Positions 24,190 to 32,639 of a DNA stretch of 32,701 bases are shown here, piece by piece; within the stretch, counting starts at the first letter, position 1; every line of letters begins with the position of its first letter. Source of the DNA: Bacteroidales bacterium. GTDB taxonomy: Bacteria; Bacteroidota; Bacteroidia; Bacteroidales; UBA12077. The notes below the pieces were generated by a model. The model was not told the DNA's origin and did not search any database. It worked only from the letters and a program-made list of their open reading frames with translations. The position numbers and the translations under genes are program-made. Where the stretch lies: the NCBI GenBank assembly GCA_003446015.1, contig DMBU01000195.1:1-32701 (forward strand), given 5' to 3'.

Positions 24190-27048
24190 TTGGAAATAGA
24201 ATTAGCTCATCATCTTGACGAAAAAATAAAAAAAACATGGGAAGTTACCGTTCTTGGGGCAAGGGTACATAACCTAAAGAATATTGATGTTTCAATCCCT
24301 CGAAATAAGCTTACTGTAATTACAGGTTTAAGTGGTAGTGGAAAATCTTCACTTGCATTTGATACCATATATGCCGAAGGTCAGAGAAGATATATCGAAA
24401 CCTTATCTGCTTACGCACGCCAGTTTTTGGGAAGTATGGAACGTCCGGATGTGGATCAAATAACAGGATTAAGTCCGGTTATATCCATCGAGCAAAAAAC
24501 TACAAACAGAAACCCTCGTTCAACAGTTGGCACTGTTACTGAAATTTATGATTTCCTTCGTTTGTTATTCGCTCGTGCCTCAGATGCATATTCTTATGTT
24601 ACCGGTGAGAAAATGGTTAAATACACCGACGAACAAATTATAAAATTGATATTAGAACAATTTGGAGATAAGAATATAATGGTATTAGCTCCAATCGTTC
24701 AGGGTCGAAAAGGACATTACCGTGAATTGTTTGAGCAAACCAGAAAGAAAGGATTTCTTTATGCCAGAATAAATGGAGAAATTACTGAACTTACTCATGG
24801 TTTAAAGCTTGATCGTTATAAAACGCATCATATCGAAACGGTTATTGATAAATTGAAAGTTACTGAAAATGATATTAAAAGATTAAAGAGAACAGTAAAA
24901 ACCGCCATGGATCATGGACGAGGAATTATCATGGTTCTCGAAAAAGATTCAAGCAACATCAAGTATTTCAGTCGCAAGTTAATGTGCCCTACAAGTGGTA
25001 TTTCATATAATGAACCTGCTCCACACACGTTTTCATTTAACTCCCCACAAGGAGCCTGCTCAAAATGTAGTGGTTTAGGATACGTTAATGAGATTGACAT
25101 CAAAAAAATAATTCCTGACTCAAACGAAAATATTAAAAACGGGGGAATAACACCCTTGGGGAAGTATAAAAACATGTTGATTTTCTGGCAGTTGGAAGCA
25201 ATAGCTGCTAAATATAAATTTACACTGGATACACCCATAAAAAACATCCCTGAAAAAGCATTGGAAATTATTCTTTATGGCTCCGATGAATCATTTAAAT
25301 TGTTAAATACTCCACTTGGGAAATCATCAAACTATTTTTTGAGTTTTGAGGGGATTGTAAATTATATCAATAACTTTCAACAGGATAATGCAATTGATAG
25401 TGGTAAAAAATGGACCGATCAATATGTGAAAAAAGTTAATTGTCCAAAATGTAACGGCGATCGATTAAAAAAGGAATCATTACATTTTAAAGTGGCTGAA
25501 AAAAACATTGCGGAGCTTTCAGAAATGGATATCGACGAACTATTGAATTGGTTTAATAATGTTGATGAAAAACTTTCAGAACGACAAGGAATTATTGCCC
25601 GCGATGTTTTAAAAGAAATTAAAGAGCGATTGTCTTTTTTATTAGATGTAGGTTTAAATTACCTTTCACTAAATAGAACAGCAAGGAGCTTATCAGGAGG
25701 GGAGAGTCAGCGAATCAGACTAGCCACACAGGTTGGCTCAAAACTGGTTAATGTGTTGTATATTTTGGATGAACCAAGTATTGGACTTCATCAAAAGGAC
25801 AATGTAAAGTTAATTAATTCACTAAAGCAGCTTCGTGATTCAGGGAATTCAATAATTGTTGTGGAGCACGATAAAGAAATGATATTATCTGCAGATTACA
25901 TTGTTGATATGGGTCCAAAAGCAGGTCGTCATGGAGGGAAAGTTGTTGCCATTGGAACACCAAACGAAATACTTAATTCATCTTCTTTAACTGCAGATTA
26001 TTTAAATCATAAAAAAATAATAGAAGTTCCTAAAGAACGGAGAGAGGGAAATGGAGAAAAAATCATATTAAAGGGAGCAAAAGGACACAATTTAAAAGAT
26101 GTTACTGTTGAGTTCCCCTTAGGTAAATTTATTTGTATAACAGGTGTTTCTGGTAGTGGAAAGTCTTCATTGATAAATGAAACTTTACATCCCATATTAA
26201 GCAAACATTTTTATAGAAGCACAAAACATGCTTTGGAATACAAATCAATAGAAGGAATTAAAAATATTGATAAAGTTATTGAGGTTGATCAGTCTCCTTT
26301 AGGGAGAACCCCAAGATCAAACCCAGTAACATATACAGGTGTGTTTTCGGATATTCGAAAACTTTATGAGCAAACACCAGAGTCTAAAATAAGAGGATAT
26401 AAGGCAGGAAGATTCTCATTTAATGTTAAAGGAGGCAGATGTGAAACCTGCCAGGGTGCCGGATTGCAAAATATTGAAATGAATTTTCTTCCCGATGTTT
26501 ATGTTCATTGTAAAGATTGTAATGGAAAGCGTTATAACAGAGAAACACTGGAGGTTAAATTTAAAGGAAGTTCAATAAGTGATGTGCTAGATATGACAAT
26601 TAATCAGGCTGTTGAATTTTTTGATCAAATACCATCAATAAAACAAAAGCTAAAAGCACTTCAAGGTGTAGGGCTGGGTTATATAACGTTGGGCCAGCCT
26701 TCAACAACCTTGTCAGGTGGCGAATCTCAACGAGTTAAATTAGCTTCAGAACTAGCAAAAAGAAGCACAGGGAAAACACTCTATATACTTGATGAACCAA
26801 CTACCGGACTTCATTTTGAGGATATCAGAGTGTTATTAAAAGTTCTTAATAACATTGTCGATAAGGGGAATACTGTTATCGTAATTGAACATAATATGGA
26901 TGTAATCAAAGTAGCCGATCATATTATTGATTTAGGTAAAGAAGGTGGTGCGAAAGGTGGAGAAATATTATGTACAGGAACACCCGAAGAAATTATTAAA
27001 AATAAAGAAAGTTATACTGCACAGTTTTTAATTAAAGAACTTCAATAA
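24190..27048 (+). CDS. uvrA: Excinuclease ABC subunit A
   Basis: This 952-residue DNA-damage recognition ATPase of nucleotide excision repair works with UvrB and UvrC. There are two ABC modules: Walker A GLSGSGKSS (46-54) and GVSGSGKSS in the second half, signatures SLSGGESQRIRLA and TLSGGESQRVKLA, and Walker B ILDEPSIGLH and ILDEPTTGLH. The second zinc finger is complete (CETCQGAG ... CKDCNG). The first reads CPTSG (C266, S269) then CSKC (C290, C293), so one Cys is replaced by Ser. The start is TTG; no in-frame ATG precedes the conserved LGARVHNLKN. It is complete and highly conserved. Confidence 0.97.
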   Translation: MEIELAHHLDEKIKKTWEVTVLGARVHNLKNIDVSIPRNKLTVITGLSGSGKSSLAFDTIYAEGQRRYIETLSAYARQFLGSMERPDVDQITGLSPVISIEQKTTNRNPRSTVGTVTEIYDFLRLLFARASDAYSYVTGEKMVKYTDEQIIKLILEQFGDKNIMVLAPIVQGRKGHYRELFEQTRKKGFLYARINGEITELTHGLKLDRYKTHHIETVIDKLKVTENDIKRLKRTVKTAMDHGRGIIMVLEKDSSNIKYFSRKLMCPTSGISYNEPAPHTFSFNSPQGACSKCSGLGYVNEIDIKKIIPDSNENIKNGGITPLGKYKNMLIFWQLEAIAAKYKFTLDTPIKNIPEKALEIILYGSDESFKLLNTPLGKSSNYFLSFEGIVNYINNFQQDNAIDSGKKWTDQYVKKVNCPKCNGDRLKKESLHFKVAEKNIAELSEMDIDELLNWFNNVDEKLSERQGIIARDVLKEIKERLSFLLDVGLNYLSLNRTARSLSGGESQRIRLATQVGSKLVNVLYILDEPSIGLHQKDNVKLINSLKQLRDSGNSIIVVEHDKEMILSADYIVDMGPKAGRHGGKVVAIGTPNEILNSSSLTADYLNHKKIIEVPKERREGNGEKIILKGAKGHNLKDVTVEFPLGKFICITGVSGSGKSSLINETLHPILSKHFYRSTKHALEYKSIEGIKNIDKVIEVDQSPLGRTPRSNPVTYTGVFSDIRKLYEQTPESKIRGYKAGRFSFNVKGGRCETCQGAGLQNIEMNFLPDVYVHCKDCNGKRYNRETLEVKFKGSSISDVLDMTINQAVEFFDQIPSIKQKLKALQGVGLGYITLGQPSTTLSGGESQRVKLASELAKRSTGKTLYILDEPTTGLHFEDIRVLLKVLNNIVDKGNTVIVIEHNMDVIKVADHIIDLGKEGGAKGGEILCTGTPEEIIKNKESYTAQFLIKELQ

Positions 27049-27116
27049 ATAATTCCATAAAAAAAGCTTAATATTGTAAGCACACATAATTTGCTTGATA
27101 AAAAATCTATTGACAT

Positions 27117-27824
27117 ATGACAAACGAAGACTTAATTAAAGATGCATTTCAAGAGAAAGACTGGAATGAAATTCAAACTTCAGATTCGTGGACTATCTTT
27201 AAAGTAATGGCAGAATTTGTTGAAGGATTCTCAAAACTTTCGCGAATAGGGCCATGTGTATCCATTTTTGGTTCTGCACGAACAAAACCTGATAACAAAT
27301 ATTTTAAATTAGCTGAAGAAATTGCATTTAAACTTACTCAACAAGGTTATGGTGTTATAACAGGAGGTGGTCCAGGTATTATGGAGGCAGGGAATATGGG
27401 AGCGAAAAAAGGAAGAGGAAAATCGGTTGGTTTAAATATAGATTTACCTTTTGAGCAATCAGCAAATATTTTTATCGATCCGGATAAATTAATAAGCTTT
27501 GAACATTTTTTTGTAAGAAAAGTAATGTTTATGAAATATGCTCAAGGGTTTATAGTACTACCAGGAGGTTTTGGAACTTTCGATGAACTTTTTGAGGCAA
27601 TAACTTTAATTCAAACTGAGAAAATAGGTCGATTCCCAATCGTATTGGTTGGAACAACTTATTGGGAAGGATTAATTAAATGGATTAAAGAAATTGTGCT
27701 GGCTGAGGAAAATAATATTAAAGAAAAAGATCTTGACTTAATTCAGCTTGTTGATACAGCTGACGAGGCTGTTGATAAAATCAATGAATTTTATGCTAAA
27801 TATTTATTGAGTCCAAATTTTTAA
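27117..27824 (+). CDS. LOG-family protein (TIGR00730 type)
   Basis: This 235-residue Rossmann-like protein has the family motifs GGGPGIMEA (83-91) and PGGFGTFDE (149-157), which bind the nucleotide monophosphate. Related enzymes are cytokinin riboside 5'-monophosphate phosphoribohydrolases or broader nucleotide 5'-monophosphate nucleosidases; in bacteria the substrate is often a purine or pyrimidine monophosphate. No signal peptide or membrane segment is present, so it is cytoplasmic. It starts 68 bases after the uvrA stop and could be part of that operon. The specific substrate cannot be decided from sequence. Confidence 0.93.
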   Translation: MTNEDLIKDAFQEKDWNEIQTSDSWTIFKVMAEFVEGFSKLSRIGPCVSIFGSARTKPDNKYFKLAEEIAFKLTQQGYGVITGGGPGIMEAGNMGAKKGRGKSVGLNIDLPFEQSANIFIDPDKLISFEHFFVRKVMFMKYAQGFIVLPGGFGTFDELFEAITLIQTEKIGRFPIVLVGTTYWEGLIKWIKEIVLAEENNIKEKDLDLIQLVDTADEAVDKINEFYAKYLLSPNF

Positions 27825-27850
27825 TTTGTATTTTTATTTTGGCAAATATA

Positions 27851-27883
27851 ATTATTAACAAAGCATTGAAGTTATTAACAATT
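27851..27883. promoter_or_regulatory. Gapped motif ATTATTAACA-N14-TTAACAATT (copy 2)
   Basis: This is the same pair of elements with the same spacer as at 20907-20939. It lies 84 bases before the ATG of the SPOR protein gene and overlaps a near-perfect 22-base palindrome (27871-27892). Confidence 0.45.
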
Positions 27884-27892
27884 GTTGATAAC
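27871..27892. promoter_or_regulatory. 22-base near-perfect palindrome, candidate operator
   Basis: The halves GTTATTAACAA and TTGTTGATAAC are inverted copies with one mismatch per half, centred on CAATTG. No T-tract follows directly, so an operator is more likely than a terminator. A third copy of the half-site TTATTAACAA is at 27852-27861. Confidence 0.5.
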
Positions 27893-27967
27893 TAATATTG
27901 ATATTTTGTTATTATTGTATTAAATAGCTATTTTTATTGAGTCTTGGGAACTTAATTATTACTCTAT

Positions 27968-29299
27968 ATGATTAAACATTTATTGCTTCTTGTAAACATG
28001 TTTGTCCTGTTAGTTCTGAATTTTATTTTTTCAGAAGTTAATATTGAAATGAACGCACCAGGACAAGTAGAAGCAGGAAATGAGGTTTATGTTGAAATTA
28101 CTTTAGATAAATCTGATTTTGATAGTTTTGCAAGATTTCAACAGGAAATTCCTGCTGGTTTGACTCCTGTTCCGGTTAATACTGCTAATGCTGATTTTAG
28201 TTTTAAAGATCAGAAAGTGAAATTTATATGGTTGAAACTGCCTGCTGAGCAGAAAATAACAATCTCATATAAATTACAGGTAGATCAAAGGTTAAAAGGT
28301 ACATTCAATCTAAAAGGTACTTTCTCATATATTGCTAACAATGAAAGAAAATCTGTTGATGTTGATCCTAAAATTATCTTAATTAACCCTTCGTCAACAG
28401 TCGATCCTAAATTTATTGTCGATATTAATGATTTTAAAAATCTCGTTTCTCCAACACAAAAAGCAGAATCTGGAGTCGATCAGGTAAAATGTATTCGTCA
28501 GATACCATATCTTGCTCAGGGCAGTACGGAATATATCGTAAATGTCCTTGTTAATAAGGGAAATAAAGAAAAATTTGCAAAAATACAGGAAGTAATTCCT
28601 GAAGGATACTCAGCAATAGCTGTTGAAAGCAAGGAAGCAATTTTTACGTTTAAAGATCAGACCGTTAAATTGCTTTGGATGAATTTACCTACAGATCCTT
28701 ATTTTGTTATCTCATATAAATTAGTTCCAAATTCGGGTGTAACTGAAAAACCCAACATGGAAGGAACTTTTTCGTACATCGAAAACGACAATACACTAAG
28801 TATTAATATTATTGAGAAGGACGTAAATCTGGAAAATGTTTCAAAAGAAAATCTTTTAGCGATTATTTCATCTACAAGTGATGTTACTAATGCACCTACT
28901 GATTATGTTCAACCTCAGGATTATTCAGGAAAAGTTAAAATTGAAATTGCAGAAAGTGCTTTAAAGTTAATTCGCGAGGATACTAAGCTTACAAATATGC
29001 TTGAACCAGAATCTGGTATTTATTATAGAGTTCAAATTGCCGCAGGTCATCGTCCAATTAATATGGACAGGTATTTTAAAAAATATAATTTGGATAAGGA
29101 AATTCGCACTGAATTTCATGAGGGCTGGAGAAAATATTCTGTAGGATCATTCTATGTTTACAAAGCAGCACGTGATTACAGAGTACATATTTGGAATACA
29201 ACAACCATCGATGATGCATTTGTTTCAGCATATAATGAAGGAAAACGAATTACTGTGCAAGAAGCATTAATGATTACAAATCATGAATGGTATCGCTAA
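27968..29299 (+). CDS. Exported protein with two tandem beta-domains and a C-terminal SPOR-like domain
   Basis: This 443-residue protein has an N-terminal hydrophobic signal or anchor (MIKHLLLLVNMFVLLVLNFI). Two tandem modules of about 110 residues follow (about 23-137 and 178-282). Their shared core is FAxxQExIPxG, then FxFKDQxVKxxWxxLP, then ISYKL, resembling DUF11-like beta-sandwich repeats. The C-terminal part (about 350-433) has SPOR character: YYRVQIAAG, GWRKYSVGSF, AFVSAYNEGKRI. SPOR domains bind glycan strands lacking stem peptides. It precedes the EF-hand barrel gene by 19 bases and is probably one operon with it. Family unknown to me; a periplasmic envelope role is inference. Confidence 0.7.
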   Translation: MIKHLLLLVNMFVLLVLNFIFSEVNIEMNAPGQVEAGNEVYVEITLDKSDFDSFARFQQEIPAGLTPVPVNTANADFSFKDQKVKFIWLKLPAEQKITISYKLQVDQRLKGTFNLKGTFSYIANNERKSVDVDPKIILINPSSTVDPKFIVDINDFKNLVSPTQKAESGVDQVKCIRQIPYLAQGSTEYIVNVLVNKGNKEKFAKIQEVIPEGYSAIAVESKEAIFTFKDQTVKLLWMNLPTDPYFVISYKLVPNSGVTEKPNMEGTFSYIENDNTLSINIIEKDVNLENVSKENLLAIISSTSDVTNAPTDYVQPQDYSGKVKIEIAESALKLIREDTKLTNMLEPESGIYYRVQIAAGHRPINMDRYFKKYNLDKEIRTEFHEGWRKYSVGSFYVYKAARDYRVHIWNTTTIDDAFVSAYNEGKRITVQEALMITNHEWYR

Positions 29300-29318
29300 T
29301 AATAATGAATCTGTTTAA

Positions 29319-30662
29319 ATGAGATTGTATAAATTTTTACCTGTAATAGTCCTCGTTTTATGTGCTCAAATTGCTTTTGCACAAGGGGGCTACGAAGATT
29401 TATTATACCAGGAAGTAGAAGTGGAGAATCCTGTTTATATGCCTGTACTCGGAATTGGAGCAGGTATAATAAATTATTACGGTGAACTCCAAAATGATTT
29501 TAATGGCCTCATACAGGGATCTCCGAGTTATCGTATAAATGTATTCCAGTATATTGATTCAAAACATTTTTTGAAAGTTAACCTTAATGCTACCATTGGC
29601 AGTATAACAGGTTATGAAAGATCATTTACAGATATAACAAAAAATAATAATTTTAAATCAGAAATTCTGACATTTGGTGTTAATGTTGAATATAGTTTTG
29701 GAAATATATATAAGGGTGAACGAAAAATTATTCCGTTTATATCTTTTGGGGGTGAGTTTATTTCTAACATAAGGTCGAAAACAGACGTTGAGGATGCTAG
29801 CGGAGGACTTTATGTTTACTATCCTGACGGAACCATAAGAGTTGGAGACAGAATTGTTACTCGTGATTATGATTATGAAACGAACCTTATTGATGTAAAT
29901 CCTAATGGCTTGGATACCAAAGATTTCAAAACAAGCTCTTATGCAATAGTAGCTGATTTAGGATTCGATCTTAAGGTGAGTGACAGGGTGGCGTTAAGAT
30001 TAGCAAGTTCTCTTCATTATACTGGCACTGATGCACTTGATGGTGATAGTAAAAATAACACTATTGGTGAAAAAGGGAATGCTTTAAAGGATATGTTTTC
30101 CTTTACCTATGTTTCATTAAATATCGACTTATTCTCTGAATCTAAAACAAAGATTATTGAAAATCTCTTTGCTGATGTATCAGGTGATTTTGATTATACC
30201 TTAATTGCAGATGATGATAGGGATGGAATTTTAAATTTGGTAGACAATTGTCTTGAAACTCCTGTAGGCGTTCCGGTAGATTCTGTGGGATGCCCTTATG
30301 ATGATGATAAAGATGGAGTCCCAAATTATATTGATAAAGAGCAATTTTCAAATAAAGGTGCTATTGTTGATGAGTTTGGGGCAGAACTGAGTGCTAATAA
30401 AATTAGGGAAAGTTTGTACCAGGAGTTACCAGCTGTTGAACGTACAGAGTTGTATATGGTCCCTGTTGGTATGGGATGGTCGAAATATTCTGAAATGACT
30501 AATGTTGAAATACCCCAGAAATATAAAAAGCTGGATAAAGATGGTGATGAATATATTTCCTTTGATGAACTTTTAGATGCTATTAGTGGCTTTTTCGATT
30601 TTGATTCTGAATATAATACTGAAGATATATACGATCTGAATAATTTCTTCTTTGCTCAATAA
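29319..30662 (+). CDS. Outer-membrane barrel-like protein with TSP3 repeats and an EF-hand tail
   Basis: This 447-residue exported protein has a signal peptide (cleavage near AFA-Q). Residues about 40-275 alternate in beta-strand fashion, suggesting an eight-strand-like outer-membrane barrel (NVEYSFGNIYKGERKIIPFI). Residues about 298-340 contain calcium-binding thrombospondin type 3-like repeats (DDDRDGILNLVDNC and DDDKDGVPNYID). A canonical EF-hand loop lies at 406-417 (DKDGDEYISFDE). The usual OmpA peptidoglycan-binding domain that often follows TSP3 repeats is absent; the EF-hand tail replaces it. It is likely partnered with the SPOR protein upstream. Function unknown. Confidence 0.72.
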   Translation: MRLYKFLPVIVLVLCAQIAFAQGGYEDLLYQEVEVENPVYMPVLGIGAGIINYYGELQNDFNGLIQGSPSYRINVFQYIDSKHFLKVNLNATIGSITGYERSFTDITKNNNFKSEILTFGVNVEYSFGNIYKGERKIIPFISFGGEFISNIRSKTDVEDASGGLYVYYPDGTIRVGDRIVTRDYDYETNLIDVNPNGLDTKDFKTSSYAIVADLGFDLKVSDRVALRLASSLHYTGTDALDGDSKNNTIGEKGNALKDMFSFTYVSLNIDLFSESKTKIIENLFADVSGDFDYTLIADDDRDGILNLVDNCLETPVGVPVDSVGCPYDDDKDGVPNYIDKEQFSNKGAIVDEFGAELSANKIRESLYQELPAVERTELYMVPVGMGWSKYSEMTNVEIPQKYKKLDKDGDEYISFDELLDAISGFFDFDSEYNTEDIYDLNNFFFAQ

Positions 30663-30713
30663 AATTATATTTGATATTAAAGTTTATTGTTTGAAAAGGT
30701 TTTTATAAAAGGG

Positions 30714-31163
30714 CTAAAACTTTCTAACTCGTTCCATATCTCGTTTTAGATCTTTCTTTTTTATTACATCTCTTTTATCAAACTCTTGTTTCCCTTTAGC
30801 CAGAGCAATGTCTACTTTCGCCCAACCACTATCTGTAATAAACAAACGTGTTGCAACAATGGTTAATCCTTTTTCCGTTGATTTTCGTTCCAGTTTCTTT
30901 AATTCACGCTTATTTAATAGTAATTTCCGATCTTGTCGGGGCTCGTGATTATTATGAGTTCCAAAAGCATATTCAGTAATATTTAATCCTCGAATAAATA
31001 ATTCCCCTTCAATAAATATACAGTAAGCATCAACTAAACTAGCTTTGCCTAAACGAATAGATTTTATTTCTGTACCTGTTAGTTTAATTCCAGCAGTATA
31101 TTTTTCAATAAACTCATAATTGAATGAAGCCTTCTTATTCCTGATATTAATATTACTTTGCAT
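30714..31163 (-). CDS. smpB: SsrA-binding protein SmpB
   Basis: This 149-residue protein binds tmRNA and delivers it to stalled ribosomes for trans-translation. Signature segments are NKKASFNYEFIEKYTAGIKL, TGTEIKSIRLGKASLVDAYC, and the basic C-terminal tail (KGKQEFDKRDVIKKKDLKRD) that mimics mRNA. It is complete. It is transcribed toward the EF-hand gene and away from miaA; TACCTTTA at 31193-31186 on the minus strand is a one-mismatch -7 element giving a leader of about 15 bases. tmRNA (ssrA) itself is not in the window. Confidence 0.96.
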   Translation of the reverse strand: MQSNINIRNKKASFNYEFIEKYTAGIKLTGTEIKSIRLGKASLVDAYCIFIEGELFIRGLNITEYAFGTHNNHEPRQDRKLLLNKRELKKLERKSTEKGLTIVATRLFITDSGWAKVDIALAKGKQEFDKRDVIKKKDLKRDMERVRKF

Positions 31164-31236
31164 GACTTAACTTCTTTATAGCTTGTAAAGGTACAGATTT
31201 AATTTTATCCGATTAAATCAAATAATAAGAATTAGT

Positions 31237-31252
31237 TAAAGAAATTTCTTTA
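31237..31252. promoter_or_regulatory. 16-base perfect palindrome in the miaA promoter region
   Basis: TAAAGAAATTTCTTTA is perfectly self-complementary. It lies just upstream of the miaA -7 element, in the spacer where a repressor could block RNA polymerase. It is between divergent smpB and miaA, so either gene could be affected. Confidence 0.35.
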
Positions 31253-31255
31253 CCC

Positions 31256-31263
31256 TAACTTTG
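31256..31263 (+). promoter_or_regulatory. Candidate -7 promoter element for miaA
   Basis: TAACTTTG matches TAnnTTTG exactly and is 17 bases before the ATG at 31281, implying a very short leader of about 11 bases. Confidence 0.55.
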
Positions 31264-31280
31264 TTTAAAACAGTTAATAT

Positions 31281-32207
31281 ATGGATATTAAATACGACAT
31301 GTTAACGATTCTGGGTCCAACAGCGGGAGGTAAAACTTCGCTCGCTGCAAAAATGGCATTTATTCTTGATGGAGAAATAATTAGTGCCGATTCAAGACAG
31401 GTTTATCGTGGCATGGATTTAGGGACAGGTAAGGATCTTGAAGATTATATTGTAGAAGGAAAGCAAATCCCTTATCATTTAATTGATATTGTTGATGCAG
31501 GGTACAAATATAATGTTTATGAATATCAGAAAGATTTTCTCAAGGTGTATGTAGAATTGCAGAAAAGGGAGAAGTATCCGGTACTTTGCGGGGGATCAGG
31601 AATGTATCTCGAAGCTGTTCTGAAAGGATATAAGCTTGTTCCTGTTCCTGCAAATGAGAATTTACGAAATGAGCTGGAGGAAAAAGATACCAGGGAATTG
31701 ACTGCAATTCTTAAATCATTTAAAAAGCTGCATAATACTTCGGATATTGATTCTCGTAAAAGATTAATTCGGGCTATTGAAATAGAAATGTATTACGATG
31801 AATCCAAAGATATTGATGATTATTTTCCTAAAATCAATTCATTAATAGTTGGTGTAAAGTATGACAGGAATTCACGTCGTAAAAGAATAAGCGAACGTTT
31901 AAAGCAAAGACTTGATGATGGAATGATCGATGAAGTAAAAAGAATAATTGAAACAGGTGTTTCTCCCGAAATACTTATCTATTATGGATTAGAGTATAAA
32001 TATCTCACTCAATATATTTTAGGTAAGATTACTTACGATGAAATGTTTAAACAGTTAGAAACTGCGATACATCAATTTGCAAAAAGGCAAATGACCTGGT
32101 TTAGAGGTATGGAACGAAGAGGGTTTAAAATACATTGGCTGGATGGTTTTGCATCTATGAACGAGAAAACAGAGCGTATTGTAGAATTATTGCAATCAGT
32201 TGATTAA
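31281..32207 (+). CDS. miaA: tRNA dimethylallyltransferase
   Basis: This 308-residue enzyme adds a dimethylallyl group to N6 of A37 in tRNAs that read codons starting with U. Visible motifs: P-loop GPTAGGKT (12-19), SADSRQVYRGMDLGTGKD (35-52) and YHLIDIVD in the substrate-binding half, and the later RQMTWFRG motif near the C-terminus (tRNA-binding). It is of normal length. It overlaps the convergent small membrane protein gene by four bases at the 3' ends. Confidence 0.96.
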   Translation: MDIKYDMLTILGPTAGGKTSLAAKMAFILDGEIISADSRQVYRGMDLGTGKDLEDYIVEGKQIPYHLIDIVDAGYKYNVYEYQKDFLKVYVELQKREKYPVLCGGSGMYLEAVLKGYKLVPVPANENLRNELEEKDTRELTAILKSFKKLHNTSDIDSRKRLIRAIEIEMYYDESKDIDDYFPKINSLIVGVKYDRNSRRKRISERLKQRLDDGMIDEVKRIIETGVSPEILIYYGLEYKYLTQYILGKITYDEMFKQLETAIHQFAKRQMTWFRGMERRGFKIHWLDGFASMNEKTERIVELLQSVD

Positions 32208-32593
32208 AAAATGAACCAGTTAAATTGGTTTAGCTTATAAATAATAAAGAATGTAATGATCAGATTTATAGCAGAGAATATATAATTGTAGTACTCCCTG
32301 TATTTTTTAAAATTTCGACGAAAAAGAATCCCTAAATTAGGTATAAACAAACAGATTAATAAAGTGAAAAAGAAAACCTCGCTAAGTTGATTCTCAATAT
32401 CATTTGGCCCGTAAAACATAAATAAATAGACACAGACTAATAAAGCAGCTAAATAAATTAAATAAGAAATTTTTAAGCTCAAGGTTGAAACGAATCTTTT
32501 GTAATTAAAGAGAAATGGTTTTACTATAATACATGCCAATACATAAATAAACAGGAATACAATCATCAATAAAAAATGAAATATTACTTGCAT
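32204..32593 (-). CDS. Small polytopic membrane protein of unknown function
   Basis: This 129-residue protein has about four hydrophobic segments (near 3-24, 44-62, 70-88 and 108-124) with positively charged loops (NYKRF, RRNFKKYREYYNY). No family is recognised. The start ATG at 32593 is well defined and the 3' end overlaps miaA by four bases in convergent orientation. Composition matches the neighbouring genes. It could be a real small inner-membrane protein; its role cannot be inferred. Confidence 0.65.
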   Translation of the reverse strand: MQVIFHFLLMIVFLFIYVLACIIVKPFLFNYKRFVSTLSLKISYLIYLAALLVCVYLFMFYGPNDIENQLSEVFFFTLLICLFIPNLGILFRRNFKKYREYYNYIFSAINLIITFFIIYKLNQFNWFIF

Positions 32594-32639
32594 AATTATG
32601 TCGAAATAAGAGATTAAAAATCACTTTAAATTTAATTGT

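Noticed and set aside
24912..25247. 111-codon minus-strand frame inside uvrA
   Set aside because: It is a shadow of a highly conserved coding region.
27060..27090. GCTTA/TAAGC inverted repeat after uvrA as a terminator
   Set aside because: The stem is only five base pairs and lacks a following T-run.
28060..28820. Internal repeat in the SPOR protein gene as a recent DNA duplication
   Set aside because: The two modules share protein pattern but differ widely at the DNA level, so it is an old domain duplication.
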